A DNA stretch of 20,001 nt, from the NCBI GenBank assembly GCA_020026375.1, contig JAHHQN010000030.1, positions 1-20,001 on the forward strand. The letters run 5' to 3'. Position numbers and translations under genes: made by a program. A model generated the notes under the pieces. It worked only from the letters and a program-made list of their open reading frames with translations, did no database searches and was not told where the DNA came from. The DNA is from Alistipes sp. (GTDB lineage Bacteria; Bacteroidota; Bacteroidia; Bacteroidales; Rikenellaceae). Positions 14,454 to 20,001 of the stretch are shown here, piece by piece; the first letter of the stretch is position 1, and each line of letters opens with the position of its first letter.

Positions 14454-15848
14454 CTATTGGGGCGTGTAGTCGGTGAAGAGGGTGTCGTCGTCCGCCTGTG
14501 CCAATTGCAGAAGCTGCGCCGAGGGGCGGTTCTTCACCTGCAACATGGCCTTCTTGCGCAGACGCTCGCCCACACGCACAATGTTGTCGTTGCCCGTGTG
14601 TATGCGTTTGTAGACATCGTCGTAGGCGTTCTGTGCCTTGCCCAGTGACGCACCGACCTGCTCCAGCGACTGGGTGATGGCCACCAGCTGGCGGTAGAGC
14701 GTCAGACCACATGCCGCTATCTCCTGTGTGTTCTTGTCCTGGTCGTTGTACTTCCACAGGTCGGCCACAATCTTGAGCAGGGCGAACAGATTGGTCGGCG
14801 ACGAGATGATGACCTGATTGCGGTAGGCGTCGGCCCAGATTTGGGGATCGGCCTTCAGCGCCTCGAGGAAGGCCGGCTCGTTGGGTATGAACATGATGAC
14901 GAAGTCGGGCGAATGGACCAGCTTCTGGTACTCCTTGCGGCTCAGCTCGTTGACATGCTCGCGCACGGATTTGAGATGGGCGGCCAGATGCTTCTGCCGC
15001 TCGGCGTGGGACTCGGCCGCCGTGTATTGGGTGAAGGCCGTGAGCGAGACCTTCGAGTCGATGACGATCTCCTTGTTGTCGGGCAGGTGGAGCAGCACGT
15101 CGGGACGCTGGTTGCGCCCCTCGCTGTCCTTGATGTTGAACTGTGTCTGGTAGTGAATGCCCTTGGTCAGCGACGAGTTGTCGAGAATGGTCTCCAGCAG
15201 CATCTCGCCCCAGTCGCCCTGCACCTTCGAGTTGCCCTTGAGGGCGTTGGTCAGGTTTTGCGCCTCGGTCGAGATGCTGCGGTTCAACTCCATGAGGCGG
15301 TGCAGCTCGTTCTTCAGCTCGCCGCGCTGCGAGGTCTGGGTGTCGTTGATTTCCTCCACCCGGCGGCGGAATTCGTTGATATGCTCCCTGAAGGGGCGCA
15401 GCAGGGCGTCCATCGACTCGCGGTTGCTCTCCTTGAAGTGGCGCGACTGCTCGCCGAAAATCTCGTTGGCCAGGTTCTGGAACTCGCTTTTCAGCCGGTC
15501 GTACTCCTCCCGACGGCTCTCGCGCTCCTCCTGCCGCCGCTGCTCCTCGCGTTCGCGCTCCTCGGCGTAGCGGGCTTTCAGTGAGCGTATCTCCCCCTCG
15601 GAGGAGGTGCGCAGGGCGCGCAGCTCGGCCTCCGACGAGGCACGCAGGGCGGCCAGCTCGTTGGAGACGGTGAGGTGGCGCGCCTCGAGGGTGCGCTTCT
15701 CGTCGCGGAGCTGCGAGACGAGGGTGTCACATTCGTGGAGCTGCTCTTTCAGATGCTGCCGCTCCTTGCGTGAGGAGAGCAGCGCGGCACCGAGCAGCAG
15801 AACAGCGGTGCCGCCGATGACTATACAAAGAATCAAGGTGGTATCCAT
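14454..15848 (-). CDS. rmuC: RmuC-family DNA recombination protein
   Basis: A member of the RmuC family, a predicted nuclease-fold protein linked to limiting inversions and rearrangements. The 464-residue protein has a hydrophobic anchor near the N-terminus (about 4-24, TLILCIVIGGTAVLLLGAALL) and a long charged coiled coil (about 30-170, rich in Glu, Arg and Leu). The RmuC core follows, with QGDWGEMLLETIL, RPDVLLHLPDNKEIVIDSKVSL (the PD-(D/E)xK-like segment), FVIMFIPNEPAFLEAL and IISSPTNLFALLKIVADLWK. The ATG at 15848 is chosen over an upstream TTG because a TAATTTTG promoter box lies between them. It converges on tsaB and diverges from rpe. Confidence 0.93.
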   Translation of the reverse strand: MDTTLILCIVIGGTAVLLLGAALLSSRKERQHLKEQLHECDTLVSQLRDEKRTLEARHLTVSNELAALRASSEAELRALRTSSEGEIRSLKARYAEEREREEQRRQEERESRREEYDRLKSEFQNLANEIFGEQSRHFKESNRESMDALLRPFREHINEFRRRVEEINDTQTSQRGELKNELHRLMELNRSISTEAQNLTNALKGNSKVQGDWGEMLLETILDNSSLTKGIHYQTQFNIKDSEGRNQRPDVLLHLPDNKEIVIDSKVSLTAFTQYTAAESHAERQKHLAAHLKSVREHVNELSRKEYQKLVHSPDFVIMFIPNEPAFLEALKADPQIWADAYRNQVIISSPTNLFALLKIVADLWKYNDQDKNTQEIAACGLTLYRQLVAITQSLEQVGASLGKAQNAYDDVYKRIHTGNDNIVRVGERLRKKAMLQVKNRPSAQLLQLAQADDDTLFTDYTPQ

Positions 15849-15853
15849 AGCAA

Positions 15854-15861
15854 CAAAATTA
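15854..15861 (-). promoter_or_regulatory. -7 box of rmuC, probably leaderless
   Basis: The minus strand reads TAATTTTG, an exact TAnnTTTG match, with 5 bases (TTGCT) before the rmuC ATG. This is the same spacing as at uvrB and dnaG. Confidence 0.68.
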
Positions 15862-15926
15862 GCCAATATTTTGGATTCGCCGCCTCAATAATGACGTAAA
15901 ATTTCGTCGCAATGAGGATTGTTTTG

Positions 15927-15934
15927 TATCTTTG
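15927..15934 (+). promoter_or_regulatory. -7 box of the rpe cluster
   Basis: TATCTTTG is an exact consensus match about 32 bases before the rpe ATG, giving a short leader of roughly 28 bases. It diverges from the rmuC promoter about 70 bases away. The leader contains a four-codon open frame (15948-15962). Confidence 0.72.
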
Positions 15935-15966
15935 CGAAGATAAAATCATGATTAAACTCTGAAATT

Positions 15967-16617
15967 ATGCAACGTATAGTAGCACCTTCAATGCTTTCGG
16001 CCGATTTCGGTCATCTTGAGCGCGACACCCGTATGATTGACCAAAGTGAGGCTCAATGGGTACACATCGATGTCATGGACGGCGTGTTTGTCCCCAACAT
16101 CTCGTTCGGCTTTCCCGTCATGAAGCCCATTCGCAAGGCCACCGGCAAGTGTCTGGACGTGCATCTTATGATTGTGGACCCGGAGCGTTATGTGGAGCAG
16201 TTCGTCGAGGCCGGCGCCGATTTGGTGACCTTCCACTACGAGGCAACCAACGATGTGAAGGGGTGTATCGACAAAATCCGCCGTGCAGGTGCGCGTGTGG
16301 GCATCTCCATCAAGCCGGCCACCTCGGTCGATGTGCTGAAGGATATCCTTCCGATGGTGGACCTGGTGCTGGTGATGAGTGTCGAGCCGGGTTTCGGAGG
16401 ACAGTCGTTCATACGCGGCTCGATTGACAAAATCCGCGAGTTGCGCAGCATGGCCAACGGCTATAACCCCAAGCTGATGATCGAGGTCGACGGCGGCATC
16501 TCGTCGCGCAATGCCGGCGAGGTGTATGAGGCGGGTGCCGATGCGCTGGTGGCCGGAAGCGCCGTTTTCAAGGCCGAGGACCCTGCGGCCGAAATCATAA
16601 AAATCCTTAAAGCATAG
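15967..16617 (+). CDS. rpe: Ribulose-phosphate 3-epimerase
   Basis: Interconverts ribulose 5-phosphate and xylulose 5-phosphate in the pentose phosphate pathway, in the cytosol. The 216-residue TIM barrel carries the family motifs in order: PSMLSADFGHLERD, WVHIDVMDGVFVPNISFG (metal-binding His and Asp), LDVHLMI, the VMSVEPGFGGQSF phosphate loop, and IEVDGGIS. Length is normal. It is first in a plus-strand cluster; its TAG stop is immediately followed by the ATG of the ABC-F gene with no gap. Confidence 0.98.
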   Translation: MQRIVAPSMLSADFGHLERDTRMIDQSEAQWVHIDVMDGVFVPNISFGFPVMKPIRKATGKCLDVHLMIVDPERYVEQFVEAGADLVTFHYEATNDVKGCIDKIRRAGARVGISIKPATSVDVLKDILPMVDLVLVMSVEPGFGGQSFIRGSIDKIRELRSMANGYNPKLMIEVDGGISSRNAGEVYEAGADALVAGSAVFKAEDPAAEIIKILKA

Positions 16618-18552
16618 ATGATATCATTAGACAATCTGACGGTGAGTTACGGAGGGTGGACCCTCTTCGATGACATCTCGTTTCTGATAAATCCCAAAGA
16701 CCGAATCGGACTGGTCGGCAAGAACGGAGCCGGAAAGTCCACCCTGTTGAAAATCATTGTCGGCGAACAGCAGCCCACCTCGGGTGCGGTGACCGTCAAC
16801 GGCGAGTGTACGGTGGGCTACCTGCCGCAGACCATGCGCGTACACGACACCACCTCGCTGGTCGAGGAGACCGAGAAGGCGTTTGTCGAGGTGCTGAAAC
16901 TCGAGGCCGACATCGCACGTCTGACGCGCGAAATCACCGAGCGCACCGACTACGAAAGCGAGGAATATACCGAACTGATTCAGCAGCTCAATGCCGCACA
17001 GGACCACTACCACATTCTGGGTGGTGATACCCGTGAGGCCGACATCGAGAAGACCCTGCTGGGTCTGGGCTTCAAGCGCGACGACTTCCGTCGCCCCACG
17101 AGCGAGTTCTCGGGCGGCTGGCGCATGCGTATCGAGCTGGCCAAGCTGCTCCTGCGCCGCCCCTCGATTTTCCTGCTCGACGAGCCGACCAACCACCTCG
17201 ACATCGAGTCGATACAGTGGCTGGAGGACTATCTGAAGAACTACAACGGTGCCGTGCTGCTCATTTCCCACGACCGTGCCTTTCTGGACAACGTGACCAA
17301 CCGCACGGTGGAGTTGTCGCTGGGCAAGGTGACCGACTACAAGGTTCCCTACTCGAAATATGTGGTGCTGCGTGCCGAGCGTCGCCAGCAGCAGCTGGCC
17401 GCCTATGAGAACCAGCAGCGCATGATTGAGAAGACCGAGGAGTTCATCGAGAAATTCCGCTACAAGCCCACCAAGTCGAATCAGGTGCAGTCGCGCATCA
17501 AGCAACTCGACCGTCTGGAGCGTCTGGAGGTCGAGGAGGAGGACGTGGCAACACTCAACATCAAGTTCCCCCCTGCACCGCGTTCGGGACAGATTGTGGC
17601 CGATATCCACGAGGTGGGCATGTCGTTCGGCAAGAAGCATGTGTTCAGCGGCGCGAACTTCGTCATCGAGAAGGGCGACAAAATCGCACTGGTGGGCCGC
17701 AACGGCGAGGGTAAGACCACGCTGGCGCGCATGCTCATCGGTCAGCTCACCCCCACCGAGGGCTTCGTGAAGCTGGGTGCCAATGTCAACATCGGCTACT
17801 ACGCCCAGAATCAGGACGACCTGATGGACGGCGACTTCACGGTGTTCGACACGCTGGACCGTGTGGCGGTGGGCGATATCCGCACCCGTCTGCGCGACAT
17901 TCTGGGCGCGTTCCTCTTCCGTGGCGAGGACATCGAGAAGAAGGTGAAGGTGTTGTCGGGCGGCGAACGTGCGCGTCTGGCCATGGCCCGCATGATGCTC
18001 GAACCGCGCAACCTGCTGGTGCTCGACGAGCCGACCAACCACATGGACATGCGCTCGAAGGACATCTTGAAGAACGCCATACAGAAGTATGACGGCACGG
18101 TGGTGGTTGTCTCCCACGACCGTGAGTTCCTCGACGGATTGGTCGACAAGGTCTATGAGTTCCGCGATGGTGCCGTACACGAATATTTGGGCGGTATCTA
18201 CTACTTCCTCGAGAAGCGCAAACTCGACTCGCTGCAGGAAATCGAGCGTCACGACACTCCCCAAAAGAGCGAGGAGAAACCCCGTGCTGCGGCCGGAAAG
18301 CTGACCTACGAGCAGCAGAAGGAGCAGGAGAAGCTCCTGCGCAAGATGCGCAAGGCGGTGGAGACCATCGAAAATACGCTGGCCGACATCGAGAAGCAGA
18401 TAGCCGCCTACGAGGAGCGTTTCGCCGCCACGGCCGACTATGTGGAGGAGGATTACAAGGCCTACAACGAACTGAAGGCGCGCTACGACCACGAGATGCA
18501 CGAGTGGGAGAAGGCGTCGTATGAATTGGAATTGGTAGAAGAACAACAATAG
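16618..18552 (+). CDS. ABC-F family ATPase (YheS/YdiF-like)
   Basis: A 644-residue soluble twin-ATPase protein without membrane segments, of the ABC-F family, whose members act on ribosomes at the E site. Domain 1 has Walker A GKNGAGKST (34-42), signature SGGWRMR and Walker B IFLLDEPTNHLD (184-193). The roughly 70-residue interdomain linker (about 240-310) carries FRYKPTKSNQVQSRIKQLDRLE. Domain 2 has Walker A GRNGEGKTT (360-368), LSGGERARLAMARMM (446-460) and LVLDEPTNHMD. Both catalytic Glu residues are present. A C-terminal charged coiled coil (about 560-640) resembles YheS, YdiF or Uup-type extensions. Housekeeping translation is the likely role; antibiotic protection cannot be excluded from sequence alone. 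Confidence 0.93.
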   Translation: MISLDNLTVSYGGWTLFDDISFLINPKDRIGLVGKNGAGKSTLLKIIVGEQQPTSGAVTVNGECTVGYLPQTMRVHDTTSLVEETEKAFVEVLKLEADIARLTREITERTDYESEEYTELIQQLNAAQDHYHILGGDTREADIEKTLLGLGFKRDDFRRPTSEFSGGWRMRIELAKLLLRRPSIFLLDEPTNHLDIESIQWLEDYLKNYNGAVLLISHDRAFLDNVTNRTVELSLGKVTDYKVPYSKYVVLRAERRQQQLAAYENQQRMIEKTEEFIEKFRYKPTKSNQVQSRIKQLDRLERLEVEEEDVATLNIKFPPAPRSGQIVADIHEVGMSFGKKHVFSGANFVIEKGDKIALVGRNGEGKTTLARMLIGQLTPTEGFVKLGANVNIGYYAQNQDDLMDGDFTVFDTLDRVAVGDIRTRLRDILGAFLFRGEDIEKKVKVLSGGERARLAMARMMLEPRNLLVLDEPTNHMDMRSKDILKNAIQKYDGTVVVVSHDREFLDGLVDKVYEFRDGAVHEYLGGIYYFLEKRKLDSLQEIERHDTPQKSEEKPRAAAGKLTYEQQKEQEKLLRKMRKAVETIENTLADIEKQIAAYEERFAATADYVEEDYKAYNELKARYDHEMHEWEKASYELELVEEQQ

Positions 18553-18555
18553 TAT

Positions 18556-19287
18556 ATGGATAACATTATTTTCGGTATTCGCCCCGTGGCCGAGGCTGTG
18601 GAGGCGCACAAGCAGATTGAGAAACTCTACATCCGCAAGGGTGCCGAGGGTCAGCTCATGCAGGAATTGAAGGATTTGTGCATTCGTCACAGAATCCGTT
18701 TTCAGGAAGTACCCGTCGAGAAGCTGAACCGTCTCACACGCGGCAACCATCAGGGTGTGGTGGCACAGATTGCCGCCATCGAGTATGTCGAGCTGCAGGA
18801 TATTTTGGAGCGCGTCCCCGACGACGAGACCCCGCTGGTGGTGGTCTTCGACGGTGTGACCGACGTGCGTAACTTCGGTGCCATTGCGCGCTCGGCCGAG
18901 TGTTCGGGAGCCCACGGTCTGATTACGCCGCTGAAAAACTCGGCCCCCGTCAATGCCGAGGCAATCCGCTCGTCGGCCGGTGCGCTCACGACCATTCCCG
19001 TGTGTCGTGTGGGTTCAATCCGCAACGCCCTCAAGCTCCTCCAGAGCGAGGGTTTCCAGGTGGTGGCTGCCACCGAGAAGAGCCGCAAGCTGCTCTACGA
19101 TGCCGATTTCCGCAAGCCCACCGCCATCGTGATGGGTGCCGAGGATACGGGTATCTCGAAGGAGGTGATGAAACTCTGTGACGAGCAGCTGGCCATTCCG
19201 CTCATCGGCCACATCGAATCGCTGAATGTGTCGGCCGCCGCGGCCGTCATGCTGTTCGAGGTGGTGCGCCAGCGTATCGGCGACTAA
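18556..19287 (+). CDS. rlmB: SpoU/TrmH-family RNA 2'-O-methyltransferase, RlmB-like
   Basis: SAM-dependent ribose methyltransferase; by overall similarity it is the enzyme for Gm2251 of 23S rRNA, although other TrmH paralogues cannot be ruled out. The 243-residue protein has an N-terminal substrate-binding domain (opening IIFGIRPVAEAV, about 1-75) and a SPOUT knot domain. The three SPOUT motifs are NFGAIARSAECSGAHGLI, VMGAEDTGIS and IPLIGHIESLNVSAAAAVMLFEVVRQR. It starts 3 bases after the ABC-F stop, consistent with co-transcription and a ribosome-related theme. Confidence 0.92.
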   Translation: MDNIIFGIRPVAEAVEAHKQIEKLYIRKGAEGQLMQELKDLCIRHRIRFQEVPVEKLNRLTRGNHQGVVAQIAAIEYVELQDILERVPDDETPLVVVFDGVTDVRNFGAIARSAECSGAHGLITPLKNSAPVNAEAIRSSAGALTTIPVCRVGSIRNALKLLQSEGFQVVAATEKSRKLLYDADFRKPTAIVMGAEDTGISKEVMKLCDEQLAIPLIGHIESLNVSAAAAVMLFEVVRQRIGD

Positions 19288-19310
19288 CCGCCCCGAGGGG
19301 AGCTGACTGC

Positions 19311-19898
19311 GTGGAAAAGACCCGTATTGTCGTCTACCGTCACCGGCTGTGGGGCGATGTCCGCCTGTCGGCCAATCCGCGTGCGCGGCGCATCTCGCTG
19401 GGGGTGCGTCTGTCGGGCGAGGTGAGGTTGTCGTTTCCGCCGTCGGTGTCGCCCGAGCGGGCCTTGCGCTTCCTCGACGAGAAGGAGGAGTGGGTGGCGG
19501 CCACCCGTCGGAAGATGGCCGCACGGCGTGCTGCCGAGCCGCCCGTGTTGTCCCCCGAGGAGGAGAAGGCGAGGGTAGAGCGGCTGAGAGGGGAGGCCCG
19601 TGCCGACCTGCCGCAACGTATCGAACGTCTGTCGCGCCTCACGGGGTTGAAGTATAACTCCGTCACGGTGCGGCTCACGCGCTCGAAGTGGGGCAGCTGC
19701 TCGTCGCGCAACGACATCTCGTTGTCGCTGCTGCTGATGACCCTGCCCGAACACCTGCGCGACTTCGTGATTCTCCACGAACTGTGTCACACGCGTCACC
19801 ACGACCACTCCGCGCGGTTCCACGCCCTGCTCGACCATTGGGTGGGCGGCCGCGAGAAGGAACTGCAACGCGAGTTGAGGGGGTATTCGACCCGATAG
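19311..19898 (+). CDS. YgjP-like (DUF45) zinc metalloprotein
   Basis: A 195-residue predicted metal-dependent hydrolase of the YgjP/DUF45 group, related to M48 and WLM/SprT-like peptidases. The zinc motif is HELCH (His156, Glu157, His160) followed by HDHSARFHALLDH, whose His166 is the likely third ligand. The upstream RSKWGSCSS motif (124-132) is the family signature. Residues 60-110 are rich in Arg, Glu and Ala. Translation begins at GTG (19311), as no in-frame ATG fits; it lies 23 bases after the rlmB-like stop. The substrate is not known. It is the last gene of the plus-strand cluster, and no clear terminator follows. Confidence 0.87.
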   Translation: MEKTRIVVYRHRLWGDVRLSANPRARRISLGVRLSGEVRLSFPPSVSPERALRFLDEKEEWVAATRRKMAARRAAEPPVLSPEEEKARVERLRGEARADLPQRIERLSRLTGLKYNSVTVRLTRSKWGSCSSRNDISLSLLLMTLPEHLRDFVILHELCHTRHHDHSARFHALLDHWVGGREKELQRELRGYSTR

Positions 19899-20001
19899 GC
19901 CGCCAGAGGTGTATATCCGACCAAAAAAAAGAGCTGTGGATTGTCCGAGGGCACTGAAAAAGTCCTTTCATAGGATAATAGGCTGATATAATCGGCATAT
20001 A
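19899..20001. other. AT-rich tail at window edge, possible approach to a mobile element
   Basis: About 100 bases without a gene. Composition turns abruptly AT-rich after the YgjP-like stop. An A8 run (19923-19930 region) is followed by GAGGGCACTGAAAAAGTCC, which resembles terminal sequences I associate, from memory only, with Bacteroidetes insertion sequences. The window ends before any transposase could be seen. Confidence 0.25.

Noticed and set aside
16618..18552. ABC-F protein as an antibiotic-resistance determinant
   Set aside because: Its linker and C-terminal coiled coil look like housekeeping YheS/YdiF-type proteins and it sits in a housekeeping cluster, with no resistance-type context or attenuator leader.
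16627..18915. 762-residue open frame on the minus strand opposite the ABC-F gene
   Set aside because: It crosses the ABC-F/rlmB junction antisense, is repetitive in Leu, Val and His, and lacks any motif; the sense gene is unambiguous.
1..20001. CRISPR arrays, prophage, secretion, toxin-antitoxin or biosynthetic clusters
   Set aside because: No regularly spaced repeats, cas genes, phage structural genes, or clustered accessory genes were seen; nearly all sequence is accounted for by core genes.

Overview
The window is an ordinary chromosomal housekeeping segment of a GC-rich Bacteroidales bacterium, most likely an Alistipes-like member of the Rikenellaceae. The clade call rests on repeated Bacteroidetes-type -7 promoter boxes (TAnnTTTG), the absence of Shine-Dalgarno sequences before starts, a NigD-like lipoprotein with an acidic sorting signal, a prokaryotic HU/CCDC81-type plus SPOR protein, a Bacteroidetes-type S24-like regulator, and a tRNA without an encoded CCA. 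The genus is inferred only from the high GC of the coding regions.

Layout. Positions 4-3282 (minus strand) hold a malic enzyme without a phosphotransacetylase domain, RuvB, and a NigD-like lipoprotein. RuvB and the lipoprotein each have a promoter and a hairpin terminator. Positions 3462-8110 (minus strand) hold a closely packed six-gene directon, read as: S24-like HTH regulator, riboflavin synthase, sensor histidine kinase, Lgt, HU-SPOR membrane protein, GtrA-like protein, terminator. A tRNA-Arg(CCG) gene with its own promoter and terminator diverges from its head. A 370-base gap without a convincing gene separates this from uvrB. uvrB (minus) and dnaG (plus) diverge from back-to-back promoters that sit almost on their start codons. 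smpB and tsaB follow on the plus strand and end at a strong bidirectional terminator shared with rmuC, which converges on them. rmuC diverges from a plus-strand cluster: rpe, an ABC-F protein, an RlmB-type rRNA methyltransferase and a YgjP-type metalloprotein. The last 100 bases are AT-rich and may approach a mobile element.

Functional themes are DNA repair and replication (ruvB, uvrB, dnaG, rmuC), translation quality and tRNA/rRNA modification (smpB, tsaB, ABC-F, rlmB-like, tRNA-Arg), envelope biogenesis (lgt, HU-SPOR, gtrA, NigD-like), and central or cofactor metabolism (malic enzyme, rpe, ribE).

I did not find a phage, CRISPR array, secretion or defence cluster, or biosynthetic cluster. 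The most interesting items are small: probable leaderless promoters at ruvB, uvrB, dnaG and rmuC; a LexA/CI-like regulator whose protease dyad looks replaced, at the head of the lgt directon; and the HU-SPOR membrane protein next to lgt. All motif positions were read by eye, and no search or folding program was run.
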